Under the pieces are notes generated by a model. It did not search any database. It was not told the DNA's origin and saw nothing but the letters and a program-made list of their open reading frames with translations. Shown piece after piece: positions 21,290 through 32,172 of a DNA stretch of 32,172 nucleotides. Numbering within the stretch: position 1 is the first letter of the stretch; each line of letters starts with the position of its first letter. Source of the stretch: Nephromyces sp. MM_2019 (taxonomy: Eukaryota > Apicomplexa > Aconoidasida > Nephromycida); the NCBI GenBank assembly GCA_015657535.1, contig JADHZB010000661.1:1-32172 (forward strand), in the 5' to 3' direction. The position numbers and the translations under genes are program-made.

Positions 21290-23114
21290 AGCAAGCACTA
21301 AGTTCTATAAAACTTAGATCATCTTTAATAATTTCACAAATATTATTTCAATTCTTCAATTATCTATTATTAAAACGCTAATAATTATATTTAGCTCAGG
21401 TAAAATATAGTTGGTGAATTTTACTTATAAGTATAGTAAATTTTATTTACCAGTGCTTTACAGAATAATTCAATCATACATATTCTTAGACAAATTTTTG
21501 TTTCAAGGATTTTGTCCTTCAATCCTCTTGTATATTTTCTTTATACCAAACAAACACATCATCCAAAAAATTACCCATATTATCAAATATTTCCCTCAAT
21601 TGTTGTGAAGATTTTCTGTGCCAACAATAAAAACCTTCAAAATTTCATAAAAGCATAAATTACATAATACAGCAAGATATTATTTTTTATACCAAGGCAT
21701 ATGATTGAATAAAAATAACTGTTCCTATGATTTCATATGTGGTAGATTATACATGAGAAAAAATATTAAATAATGTTTCATAAATTATGTTTTTTTTTTA
21801 TTGAGTATATGTTAATATTCTTACAGAGCATAGGGATTCACATAAGGACTCTTAACCAATTCCTTAAATGCAATAACACATTATAAATCTATGTTAGCAT
21901 CAGTCTTTAATGGGATATATAGTAATCATATACATGCATGTTTTACGTTAGAAGAAAATTTGTAAGATTTTTTAAAAATTTAGTTCGATTTAAACATTCA
22001 AGGATAAGTGAGGGCTAATGAGTAGCTATTTTCTTTGAGGCACATAAAAGATTAATTTTTCTCAAATTACCGAGTAATTTATCTAATAAAATCTTGATTG
22101 ATATATTAAACTAAAGCTTCATGTTAATGTGAATGAGTTCGGTGTTAATACAAATGCTATTTTGTTATTACACTGTTTGAGAATTAACTTGGGATTTGTA
22201 TAAACATATTTGTTCCAAGAGTGTTGCAATATATTCAACTGGGAGCTCGTTTTTTACGTCCTACTTAAAGATTCGAGAAGGTTTTTAAACCTTTTTAAAA
22301 ATCTGTGAGTGGTGAACTGATCAAAACTTTACAGGTTGATGAGATATTTATATGAGAAAGAAAGATAAGATCACATAAAAATTAGTTTTTAGGTTATAAT
22401 ATTGATCAACCTTAGTAATGGTTCAACAATCTAAGAATATAGCTTAAGTATCAAATATTAAGCTCTAGCCTGTGTAACAATTTATAGTTAAGCTATTAAA
22501 TCTCACCATTTTTAAGCTTTATGTAGTGCCCACCCAATTCATAAGGCACTTACTTTACCTTAATAATCATCTAGAAATTATTAGAAAATTAAATCTCAGT
22601 TACAAAAATGTCATTATTTGTAACTTCAAGCAATGCCACTTTATTGTAACATCTTTATCTAATCTTAATCATAAACCAGATCTCTATTGTTTAATACATT
22701 ATGAATATTTGAATAGCAGAAAAGTAATAGACAAATTTAATCAAAAAAAGTTTTGATAGCAAGTTACATCCATGACAAACAAATCTTTATATACGCAAAA
22801 ATTTGTGATTTCTTTCATTTAGAATGAATTATAACATTAATTCTTACTTACTATATATACAATCAATAATTCATTCACAAAAATAATCTGATACACTCCA
22901 ATATTTCACAGAAAGCAATGATTCAGAAACAAATTGCTATGACAACAAGCAATAACCAGTCTAAAAACTTAGAAACAGCAATCAAGCATATACACAATTT
23001 TTTATCATATGCACAGAACAATAAATAATACAGATATGCAATCACATATGCTCATAAACAATCATATACTCGTAACTATTTCTTTAAACAAACTAATTTT
23101 TTTTATCGATAAAT
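21290..23114. other. 1.8-kb AT-rich spacer
   Basis: I found no supportable gene. A 76-codon open frame at 22526-22756 is AT-driven and shows no motif or splice context. The right end should hold the promoter of the gene starting at 23115. Confidence 0.5.
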
Positions 23115-24653
23115 ATGGATCCAACATCTATTAAATCTTTCGAATATATTTTTACAGCTGATAATGTCAGAATACTATCTGAACTGTTAAAACCAAAAGA
23201 AAACTTCCAATCAATTTTGGAAAAGAAATCCGATAAACTAAAGGTGAGGCAGTTGCTCAAAATGTGATCACATATATAAATCAATTTATTTAAAAGTAAG
23301 ATAATTTAATAGGATAGTTGTTCAGTCTGAAGATGTTTTAAAATAAACATGGTTACAAAAGTATTTATTAATTATTGGTTTATTGAATCGCCGAAATTTG
23401 ATGAGTTTCTCTGGATACATACAAGATTTGAGATATATAAGAGTGTTATATAGATTCTAAATGCGAAGTTTCAGTATCTTCAAAGGATTAATTTTCTAAG
23501 TATATTAAGCCTGTTACAAATTATAAAACCAAATTCTCGGTTTGATATATAGAAAAATGTTATCTCGATTCATTCACAAGATCTTGTTAAATTCAAAAAA
23601 GAAAATTTTTAAAACTTATGCCAAACCATCAGACCTACTCGGATGTTGAAAGGCTAATAAATCAACGAGAGTTAACTGAAGTGCTGATAGAGTTTGATGG
23701 TTAGTTTGAAGTTAAACAATTCAAATTTTAGCTTAAAATAATTACTTAAACTAAAAGGTTACAAAAGAAGTGATGTGGATTGTTTGTGTCATGAAAAAAA
23801 ACTAAATTATAAGGTATTTCTGTAGCTAAGCAATTAAACTACTGAATAAGAATTTTAAATAGCCTATTAAATTATTTACACATTTTTACCTTGTTATTTC
23901 TAAAATTCATTTACATGGGTTGTATTGTATAACTTAACTTGATTAAACAAGCTTGGTAAGTCAGAAAGCAAAAATCACAAATTCATAAACAAATAACCGT
24001 GGAAATTTAAAAGTTATTACACAAATAAAAATACCCATACCTACAAACAAATATAAATTCAAACACACCAATAGACACATCCTAATATATCCACCGACTA
24101 GATATATAATAATAATAATGAAGACCTAGAACTCGAGGATGGTAATGAATTTGTATCTTCAGAAATGTATTCTTTCAATGGATCTTCGTCAATTATAGAG
24201 GTAATTTTGATGGCAAAGTAAGAGAGTAATGGGTATCATTTAGAAAGCTTAATTCTAATTACAAAGTATATTACTCAATGATTTATATGCATGGAAGATA
24301 TTATCTCTTAGGTTTACATGGAGTCAGTAAGTGAAGTTAATATAAGGGTAAATTAAATTACTTATGTTTACAGTATATCATTTAGATTTTATAGTGAATA
24401 TCTGTTCTTGAAGTTATCAGAAAATGTGCTTCAAGTTGAAACAGATAAATTTTTTGGTAAAATTACCTTAAACAATATGGGTATGAAGATTTAGACACTT
24501 ATCAAATTTACTATTAATCTAACAAGTAACTTTTTTGATTGATGTTTCTCAATTATCGAAGTTCAAAGAAATTCTGTAGCAAAATTCGATCCAAAGAACC
24601 AAATTCTTTATATAAATCTTATGTTTCGTCCTATTCTTGGTGTGGCCACATGA
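23115..24653 (+). CDS. DNAAF6: PIH1D3/DNAAF6-like dynein assembly factor (divergent), 7 exons
   Basis: Exons 23115-23243, 23633-23699, 23758-23813, 24102-24200, 24312-24347, 24414-24480 and 24562-24653 join in phase to 181 residues, a little shorter than human PIH1D3 (about 214). The C-terminal third resembles the CS/p23-like fold of PIH proteins: SSSIIEVYMESVSEVNI, then LQVETDKFFGKITLNN, then a SVAKFDPKNQILYINL strand pair, matching the KAKFD..TETLTVTL end of PIH1D3. The N-terminus (RILSELLKPKE) resembles the LSKLLNPEE motif of that protein. The middle is weakly conserved. DNAAF6 acts in the cytosol with HSP90 and R2TP-like complexes to preassemble axonemal dyneins, so its presence suggests a flagellated stage. 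The family call rests on pattern recognition. Short exon 5 (36 nt) contains an internal GTAAGT, so its end could differ. Confidence 0.6.
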
Positions 24654-24840
24654 CTCACACACTAAGTCAAGATATGAGAGTGTGTGTATTTATACTCCAA
24701 CTTAAAAAATACTTTTAACCAGAATTACATTAGAAAGTAAGAATATATGACTAGGTATTGTACGAGACAAAAATTTTGGTTTTGTATATAACAAAAAGTA
24801 ATAGGATGTTGAGTAAAAAATTAAATTGTGTTGATAATTC
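24654..24840. other. Short convergent 3' gap
   Basis: Only 187 bases separate the stop codons of two genes that run toward each other, so both 3' untranslated regions and their poly(A) signals must share this AT-rich gap. Confidence 0.5.
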
Positions 24841-26898
24841 TCAAGGTTTCTCGAAGGATGAAAAGTTGGGATTCATATCCTGAACCTTTTTAAATTATAA
24901 GGAATACATTGTATAGATGCAGAACATATATGTAGATATATATTTCTGGGTATGTGTGTGTAAACAATGTTATATTTATGTGTGTGAAAAAATGTAACAT
25001 GTATGTATACAAAGCATGCAATGTATGTGTGTATAGGGGGTTCTATATAAGTGTGTATAAGGTTTTTTAGATATCTATACATGCTTCGAACGAAGCACGT
25101 ATATAAACAAGTGAATAGAAGTTTTATATAAGTAAAGACATAAGTATTAGTATGGGAAATTTTAGCTAGGTAAAAGAGACATGTATTTAAATTATCTAAC
25201 CTTTTTTCTGAGTCGAGAGATATCTAAATGAGTGGAGAAGTTCATTGTTGGAGAATTGAAGTATTGCTCTTCCATTTTTGAGTGAATGACATTTTCAGGG
25301 ATGTTATAAACTCTCTTAGGACCTTTATCAGAAAAAAAGTGTGTACGAGGCCTGAGAAAAAAAGGTAGTGTAATAAATCATATAAATATATATAAAGTCC
25401 ATCAATTTATTGTTATCCTAGATTCCTCTTAGGGGTTCGAGATGATTTGGTACTATCACATGTTGCCATTACACATCTAAGCCCAACCCTTAAGATTAGA
25501 TCAACTATAAACTATTTGACATTCATCCAAATACTTACAGTGACTCAGATGGATCTTCACCTAATATGCGGTAAGCTAGGAAGGTCCCAAAGCTACATGA
25601 CCTATCATTCTTTTTAGAGTTAGCTGAGTTTTCAGTGTGTGTAACCACATTCTCCAGGTGTTGATGTTTGTTACCCTTATTATCTATCTATCATCACATC
25701 ATTAACAAGTCATGAGCCTATTTTAAACACGAGATAATAGGAGTAAAAGTGGGTAAATGCTTACCAATTCGAAGCCATCAGGCAATCTTAAGATATTCGT
25801 CTGTGTAGAAATTTTCTCCTGTAAATAAATGAGATCAATCAAATTGAGCCACTTGTGCTGTGTTTATCTTTCTGATGTTACAAACACAGTCTCAAGTCAA
25901 AGAGCTATATGAAAGCCTTAAATCACATACCTCTGTGGTATTGCTTGACTCATTAACAACTTGATATGACATCCCTATTATTTGAGCTGCGTGAAATTGT
26001 ATGTGACCATCCCACTGTGTGAAGATGGGTTTATCACTTAAATTCAAGTAACCATTGAGGACGATATGTATGTTAGGTAGTGTTTTTTTTCCCAAAGTTA
26101 ACTCAAATCTAATAAAAAAATTAGGAAGTCATTAAGAAGTGTGAGCTAACACTCATGGAAATATTGACTATGAAATTGTGATTTCATTTAAATTGGAATA
26201 GGCAGATTACTGCCATAGGATATCATGTAGGTGCTTATCTTTGGGTATTTCAAAAACTAGTAATGTATCATACATAGGAATAATAGCTGGTAAAGGGAAT
26301 ACATAAAACAGGAAATGTACTAATAAACATATAAGATTAACGAAACATACAAACAGTACACAGTAAATAGAAAACACAGGACATATTAAGCAGATTGATT
26401 CAGTTCATAGAGTTATAAACCCCATAGATGGTTATGTGTAATCAAAGCAATCACAAACACGCACCTATATTGACTATCATTATCAGCTGTGGAGCTACAA
26501 GTCCAATTTCCTTTACAACCTGTGGAAGGTGATAGTGCAGTACCATCATCGTAAGCCCATATCCGTTCAAATAGACTGGTGGTGTTGGCTGTTATTAAAG
26601 GGCTGTGGTAGAGGGTGTGGGGTAGGTAAAAGTGCCAAACACCAGTGATTTGTTCATGTGGTTGGTATGTGCAAAAAATTTTTTTCTCACTATCTGATGA
26701 GTTCCTAATTGTTTTTGGGTACCCCACGTGATATGATCTAAAGCATGGTGAATCATTAGTATGAATATGTCGAAATTTGTTGCTATGTATGCTTGTGTAT
26801 AATTTGCTGGGTATTTTGAATGATAACCCACAGCTTAGATGAATATGAATTATTGTTAAAAAGTAAATAAATCTTTTAAATAAGGCCATGAACGCCAT
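24841..26898 (-). CDS. Secreted, Asn-sequon-rich protein of unknown family, about 6 exons
   Basis: Proposed exons 26898-26465, 26108-25931, 25818-25765, 25609-25539, 25351-25201 and 24879-24841 join in phase to 308 residues. I do not recognise the family. Residues 1-24 are a signal peptide or N-terminal anchor (Lys/Arg then a hydrophobic run ending near CG). The rest has no other membrane segment and carries about nine N-x-S/T sequons and about eight cysteines, so it should enter the secretory route. Segments such as RFELTLGKKTLPNIHIVLNG look like beta-strands. Exons 1-3 and 5 have convincing splice sites. Exon 4's acceptor (CTAAAAAG) and the terminal exon are weaker; without the last splice the frame would stop at 25192-25194, two codons later. 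A faint likeness of the D..S.YRFEL.L segment to the ciliary membrane protein TMEM231 was not strong enough to name it. Confidence 0.55.
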
Positions 26899-27389
26899 CC
26901 CATATATGAGGGATGAAATTACTGCTGTGGTTCTGTCTTGTTTACCTAATCATCATAACCTATATATACAAATTTCAAATTTGGTTTAATTGGTAAACTA
27001 AACATGTACATTTACTTTTATAAGAAATATAAGAAGATTCAAAATTGCTTTCAAAATATTGTAGTCCCAAAGTTTATGTGGAGAGTATCTGGGGTGAGTG
27101 ACGTGTGTTAATTGTTTGGGTCGTGTGTGTATTTTTTAGTCTGGATCGTGTGTGTGGGTAGGCTATTTGTATAGGGTGGAGTGTGTGCACATCGGTTAGT
27201 GTGTACATGTAGTGTTTGTTCGTGTGTGGGTGTGTGTAAAGTGTGGGTAGGTGGCGTAATAAGTCTTTACGGTCATTGCTTAAATCTCAGAGGGAATTTG
27301 GGGAGAAAATAAATATTCTTGTTCTGAAGCTAGATATTAAAAGTTTTAGTTAAAATTTAGTAGTTATTCATCTGGTTTCCCAATTTCTA

Positions 27390-27534
27390 TTCAAAACTTT
27401 TTAACTTGGATATTTTTATCTGTTTTTCAAAACTCTTTAACTTGGATTTTTTTATCTGTTTTTCAAAACTCTTTAACTTGGATTTTTTTATCTGTTTTTT
27501 AAAAACTCTTTAACTTGGATTTTTTTATCTGTTT
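27390..27534. repeat. Tandem repeat, four copies of a 36-bp unit
   Basis: Copies at 27390-27425, 27426-27461, 27462-27497 and 27498-27534. Copies 2 and 3 are identical; copy 1 differs by two bases and copy 4 by a small insertion and a substitution. The core is CTTTAACTTGGATTTTTTTA. It is T-rich on the plus strand, without spacer structure, so it is a minisatellite and not a CRISPR array. Confidence 0.95.
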
Positions 27535-27711
27535 TTTATTCAAGCTCTAGTGTTTACTCTACGGTAGACATTGCTAGGATTAATGTGTTCTAGTTTTCAA
27601 TGTAACTAGATCATTTAGTTGATAGTGTGTGCACACTTTTCTTAATTGGCTATCACAGCTGGTGTGTGAAAACATTAAACAAACATAAGCAAATGCGTAT
27701 GTGAGCATAAA

Positions 27712-27860
27712 CTAACACACATATATCATATATGCAACACACAAACAAGCATACACACAAATAGATGCGACACACCCAAATACACACAAATGTTACTCAC
27801 ACAAATACACTCAAACACACAAGTACAATTACACTTACACACAAACAAGCAAACACGCAT
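27712..27860. repeat. CA-rich imperfect microsatellite
   Basis: Mostly CACA and ACAAAC steps on the plus strand, opposite in bias to the TG-rich blocks at 27097-27250 and 28290-28560. The bases are imperfect, so it is an old or constantly drifting repeat. Confidence 0.8.
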
Positions 27861-29039
27861 ATGGTACAAATCAATTCCATAATGCTCGGAGTAAGAATAA
27901 ATTATAATCATCCTAATTTAAGCTAAATTTTCGTCACCATCTGCTTGCCTAAAATTGCTTCGTCTTAGGTTAACATTAAATGGTGTGAGCGTGTATGTGC
28001 TTTCATGATTGCATGAGAGCATGTGTGTATGGTCTGTATGATTTAAGGTAGAAGAGTTTGATGAATTAATTATTTCAACATTTATATGTAAAATTGTCCA
28101 ACTCACACTTCCAAATTACTTATATATAAATTTTCCCCATATTCTTTCTTCGGATTTATCTAAATTAATATATTTTACGATTTTAGCTGAATCTTCTCTC
28201 CATTTTGAATTCTATAAATTTCTTGATACATATTTCTTACTTTGGGGTCTAAGTCTCTTGCTTCCCTTTTCATCTTTCTTTCAAAGGTAAGTGTGTGAAA
28301 TAGCCCCATGTATTGGTTTATTGTGAGATGTATATATAGGTTGAATGTATATGCGCTCGTCTATGTGTTTGGTGTGTATACTGTATGTCTTTGCTTGTAT
28401 GCTGTCTGTGTGTGTATATAACTTGTGTGCATATTATACTTCTGATATGTATATGGTGTTTGTCTATGTATAGGTTGTGCATGTTTGTACTGTGTACATA
28501 ACGCTGTATATGTTTGTATTGAATGTGAGAATTTATATTATGCGTATGTTACATTTGTGTATGCTACATGACTGAACCATCTGTTAATATATTATTCAAG
28601 TTTGTATATGTATCTTAGTAAGCTTATATATGAGAGTAACATGTGTCTGTTCATAAGGACATTAACATATATAAATATATATATATTTATATAAATTATA
28701 CTAAAATGTGTATTTCCAAGCATTGTATAATAATTTTAATAATCTCCAATTTAGCTCTACTCATTCAAAATGAGTTTGCTATAAATACATACCTATAAAT
28801 GAACCAATAAAACATTTCAATTTCTATTTCTACACATTTTTTATATCCTAACATAAATTTTGTTGAGCTATAATATAGATCATAGCTTTATACATTTTCA
28901 TATATATAAGTTTGATGAAAATTCAATATATCCAAATTGTCCAGTTTTATCGAACTCTGTATACACACTATATTTTTGTACCTTAAAAACTGATTAAGTT
29001 TATAGCTAACTTAATTATGTGTGTATCTGTTCAATTAGG

Positions 29040-29159
29040 AAATTCCAAACTTATCTTTTAGCATTGATTTCTCACTTGCTCAACTCATTAACACTGCTGA
29101 AATTCCAAACTTATCTTTTAGCATTGATTTCTCACTTGCTCAACTCATTAACACTGCTG
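29040..29159. repeat. Perfect tandem duplication of 60 bp
   Basis: 29040-29099 and 29100-29159 are identical at all 60 positions. The unit is not low-complexity and is not coding (stops in each plus-strand frame). Either a very recent duplication or an assembly error; the unit length equals a common sequence-file line length. Confidence 0.97.
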
Positions 29160-29498
29160 GAAAAAATATTTTATAAGTTTAACTAAAATTACTATTAATA
29201 TAAAGGTATTTTGACTAAATAGTTATTAGTTTTGAATGTTTCATTCATCTAAACATTAACTATATATCTATACATATGTTTTGGGAGTGCTAAGCCACCC
29301 TCAAGAGAATCTATTCATCTAGTTAAGTACTCTGCAAAGATTAGCTGCATTCTTGCCACGTAAATATAGTGTGTCTTACTTACAAACAAATGCAACTATA
29401 TCCATGAATGAAAATGATATACCCTCTATATATACTGCTCGAAGGATAGATATAAGCACCCTACACACCCATATATAACATTTTTATTAGGTATAAAA

Positions 29499-32170
29499 AT
29501 GTCTGAGAAAACAAAAAATCAGATGGATGGTTATGGGACATTCCCAACAACCAATATAAAACCAGAGTCTGCAACTTATTCATCCACATCGGCCCCTTCC
29601 AAATTCACTGAAAATGCGATATTCTTAGGGTTGATTTTCTTTTGGTATACCTTCAATGTTATGTACAACTTGGATAACAAAGTAGCCCTCAACATGCTCC
29701 CTCTTCCATGGATTGTTAGTGTATTTCAACTGACTATGGGAATGTAAGTTTTATATGCACATTTTTTGCGGAATTAGCTTTTGTGTGTAAAACATCTTCA
29801 TATCACATAACTAATTTAACTTATAAACCAAATTTTCATATTACAAGAGTCTTAAATATCCATGTCATAACACATCACTAACAAGTAATTTTTCAATTTT
29901 ATATATATGCTCACACAACTTCTCACATATTTAATTTACTCTTAATTATTTATACACACAATTATACATCTACACAATACATACGGGCACAATACCTAAC
30001 ACACTACATACACAAACATCCTCCCTAGACAATTATAAACATACATACATACACCTTTTACAATCCGACACACTCATATACAAACACACACTTTCTATAC
30101 AATCGTACAACCTCTAAATACTTATTTACACCCCTTATCCCACATCAACTTTACACACCTTAATATCACTCCCATTCATATAAACTAACACCCTGTGTGT
30201 GTACAGAACATTTATATTCCCATTATGGATGTTTAAGGCCTGGCCAGTTCCTTCTTGCCACTCTTATGCAATTATGATTACAACCTTTGTACCTCAGGCT
30301 ATTTTTCACCTGTGTGTACACGTTGGAGCGGTTATTAGCATGCAATTAGGTGCTGTATCATTTACACATATTGTTAAAGCAGCTGAACCTGTAACTGTTG
30401 CACTATTGAGCGCTATTGTACTCAACAATATACATTCATGGCAGACATATCTCTCTCTCCTCCCCATTATAACGGGGGTAGCTCTAGCCTCTGTAAAAGA
30501 ATTAACTTTTACTTGGGTTTCATTTACATATGCTATGATTTCAAATTTTGGCTCATCAGGGAGAGCCGCATTTGCTAAGAAGGTCTGTATGTATATATGC
30601 ACACATCCCTGAAAATAAACTCATATTTGGCTCACCTTGGTTACACACATAGTTTTTAATTCTGTAGGAATTTTAGCACACACAGTTTAGCTACACAGGA
30701 GTTTTATTATATACAGCTTAGCCATGCATGAGTTTTATTACATAGATCTTAGTTTTACAGGAATTTTACTATACACAGCTTAACTCTACGCACTTTACCA
30801 CACACATTTCAAACCCATATTTCATTTTGGTGTTATTACTTTTCTGTTTAATTGTAATCCCCCCTTACCTAAACTTTTTACACACACTCAGTTTGAAAAT
30901 TATACACATATACCTTTCTTTATGCACATATTTGCACTTTTCCACACATACGTATACTATACCCACTTGTATATACTCAACTCACTCAGGACTACATCTA
31001 CCACACACATACATTCTACTATATACATGCAAATCATACCCACAAACACACATTTATATACATTTACAAGAATGATTTCAACCCTCACCTTTTTCATACT
31101 CCATCCCTATTTTTAAAATTTGGAATAATATCTAATTCACTGAAAAAAATCTCACACACACACCACACTTAAACAATATATATATATATATATATATTGT
31201 GCTGTATTTAAATGTATTCTGCATATTATTCATATGTATATATATATATATATACATGTATGTATGCATGTATATTTAGGTTATGTCAAAGCCAGATGAT
31301 GTAGGTTTTCATTTAACTTCTGGAAATCAGTATGCATTAATTACAATTTTATCAATCTTAATATCAATACCATTGGCCATATTTATTGAGGGGCCAATTT
31401 TCCATGAAGCATGGGAAAGGGCAACAGGGCCAGACTCGCCTTACACAGCTCATATGATTATTAGTAAATTAGTATCTTCCTCATTATGGTACCATGCTTA
31501 CAATCTGGTTGCCTTTTATTGCTTACAAAAGGTTTTTATACATACATTTATTTTCACGTACATTTATTCTTATACACATCTATTCACAAACAAATATATC
31601 TATTCAAATACACATCGACACAAACTTTCATTTATTTATTCAAACACATATCTATTCACAAAAACTTGCATCTTTTTGAAATGATATTTATTTTCATAAT
31701 ATATATTTTTTTCAAAAACTCAAATACCACAGTAAATATACAATTTGATATATACATACATACAATTTGATATACACACACATACAATTTGATATATTCA
31801 CACCTACACAATTTGATATACATACACACACACAATTCGATGCACATACAATTTGAATCTGTAAATGTAAAATACATAAGTATAGGACCATATATTAGCT
31901 GTTCAATTCCTAATTACTTTTTTTTTAAAAAATATCACCACCACACCAATTAAACTTATTTCATATATTCCTCCCTACTCATTTTCCACCAAATTATTTT
32001 AGGTAAGCCCGATTACACACTCTGTTGCAAACACATTGAAACGCGTAGTTATAATTGTGTCTTCAATTTTATTTTTCAAAACTCCCCTTACACCACTTGG
32101 AGCCCTTGGGTCAGCTATTGCAATATTAGGTACATTTCTCTACTCTATGGCAAAAACAAAATACCATTAG
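29499..32170 (+). CDS. TPT: Triose-phosphate/phosphate translocator family (plastid type), 4 exons
   Basis: Exons 29499-29743, 30207-30582, 31280-31531 and 32003-32170 join in phase to 346 residues, a complete protein ending two bases before the window does. Hydrophobic segments fit the 8-10 helix TPT fold. Residues known to bind the substrate phosphate in plant and algal TPTs are present: the Lys of DNKVALN near residue 65, H136 and K139 in SFTHIVKA, and the K304-R305 pair in [12 protein letters not shown]. The close [19 protein letters not shown] ending recalls apicomplexan plastid translocators, which exchange phosphorylated C3 compounds for phosphate across plastid membranes. No N-terminal signal peptide precedes the first helix, as in the outer-membrane apicomplexan form. 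The about 50-residue N-tail is polar. Introns of 463, 697 and 471 bases are much longer than elsewhere in the window and CA-rich. Confidence 0.95.
30666..30789. repeat. Tandem repeat, four copies of a 31-bp unit, in intron 2 of TPT
   Basis: Copies begin at 30666, 30697, 30728 and 30759. The shared skeleton is AGGARTTTTA then ACACAGYTTAG. The copies differ at many positions, so the array is older than the 60-bp duplication upstream. Confidence 0.85.
31173..31200. repeat. Perfect AT palindrome in intron 2 of TPT
   Basis: A 28-base self-complementary run of TA units bounded by ACA on the left and TGT on the right. A second TA run at 31236-31254 follows. Such sequence can extrude as a cruciform and is a common site of polymerase slippage. 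Confidence 0.9.
31740..31856. repeat. Imperfect tandem repeat of an ACAATTTGATATA unit in intron 3 of TPT
   Basis: Six copies of a 16- to 24-base unit, each starting ACAATTTGATA or a near variant and ending in a CA-rich tail of variable length. The tail length differs from copy to copy. Confidence 0.85.
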
Positions 32171-32172
32171 GC

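Larger units (their letters stand above)
26899..29498. other. 2.6-kb spacer rich in TG/CA and tandem repeats
   Basis: Divergent flanking genes (unknown secreted protein on the minus strand, phosphate translocator on the plus strand) make this a shared upstream region. It contains alternating strand-biased blocks: TG-rich at about 27097-27250, CA-rich at about 27712-27860, and TG-rich again at about 27980-28040 and 28290-28560. Two tandem repeats, listed separately, also lie here. Open frames in it are repeat-driven and not supported as genes. Confidence 0.7.

Noticed and set aside
22526..22756. 76-codon open frame
   Set aside because: AT-rich composition, no motif, no splice context and no neighbouring exons; consistent with chance.
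24873..25082. 69-codon minus-strand frame rich in His, Tyr and Ile
   Set aside because: It is a translation of TG/CA and TA repeat sequence inside the last intron of the unknown secreted-protein gene.
27390..27534. CRISPR-like array
   Set aside because: The units are directly adjacent without unique spacers, and this is a eukaryotic intergenic region; it is a minisatellite.
27726..28106. Two minus-strand open frames of about 60 codons
   Set aside because: The first encodes only repeat-derived Cys/Val/Tyr runs from CA-rich DNA; the second has no motif or splice support.

Overview
This is a eukaryotic nuclear window. It is very AT-rich outside one block, every protein gene I could rebuild has several exons, introns are GT-AG, and all three stop codons are used as stops. 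I rebuilt eight gene models plus one unrecognised secreted-protein gene by joining exons in phase. Most exons are too short to show up as long open frames. The best guess for the source is an apicomplexan or related alveolate: the phosphate translocator resembles the apicomplexan plastid type, an SNF-family transporter with a long N-terminal extension is present, and introns are frequent in an AT-rich genome. A likely axonemal dynein assembly factor would mean the organism keeps a flagellated stage. This placement is inference, because no search could be run.

Layout. 1-900: AT-rich spacer. 901-3295 (-): an 11-exon ZRANB2-type splicing factor. 3296-4800: spacer. 4801-7711 (-): a GC-rich, broken Ty3/gypsy-like retroelement with Gag, zinc knuckles, a protease stub fused to RNase H, and integrase. 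Its reverse transcriptase is missing. 7712-8108 is its probable leader. 8109-8181 (+): tRNA-Lys(UUU). 8572-9341 (-): the ubiquitin E2 variant Mms2/Uev1. 9342-11674: spacer. 11675-12908 (-): a SAP-domain SARNP/Tho1-type mRNA export protein. 14184-14763 (+): acyl-CoA-binding protein. 15688-16603 (+): an RFESD-type Rieske protein. 17237-21289 (+): a 12-exon SNF/SLC6-family transporter of 913 residues. 23115-24653 (+): a divergent PIH1D3/DNAAF6-like protein. 24841-26898 (-): a secreted, sequon-rich protein of unknown family, convergent with the previous gene. 26899-29498: a TG/CA-rich spacer with tandem repeats. 29499-32170 (+): a complete four-exon phosphate translocator whose introns are long and CA-rich.

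The genes do not form one pathway. ZRANB2 and SARNP both act in mRNA processing and export. The ACBP, Rieske, SNF and TPT genes are metabolic or transport genes. Mms2 serves K63-linked ubiquitination. Gene order looks like ordinary eukaryotic housekeeping sequence interrupted by one retroelement copy beside a tRNA gene. I found no operon-like or defence-like novel system. The points most worth a second look are the retroelement that lacks its reverse transcriptase, the SNF transporter with altered sodium-site motifs, the unrecognised secreted protein, and the repeat-rich right end, including a perfect 60-bp tandem duplication.
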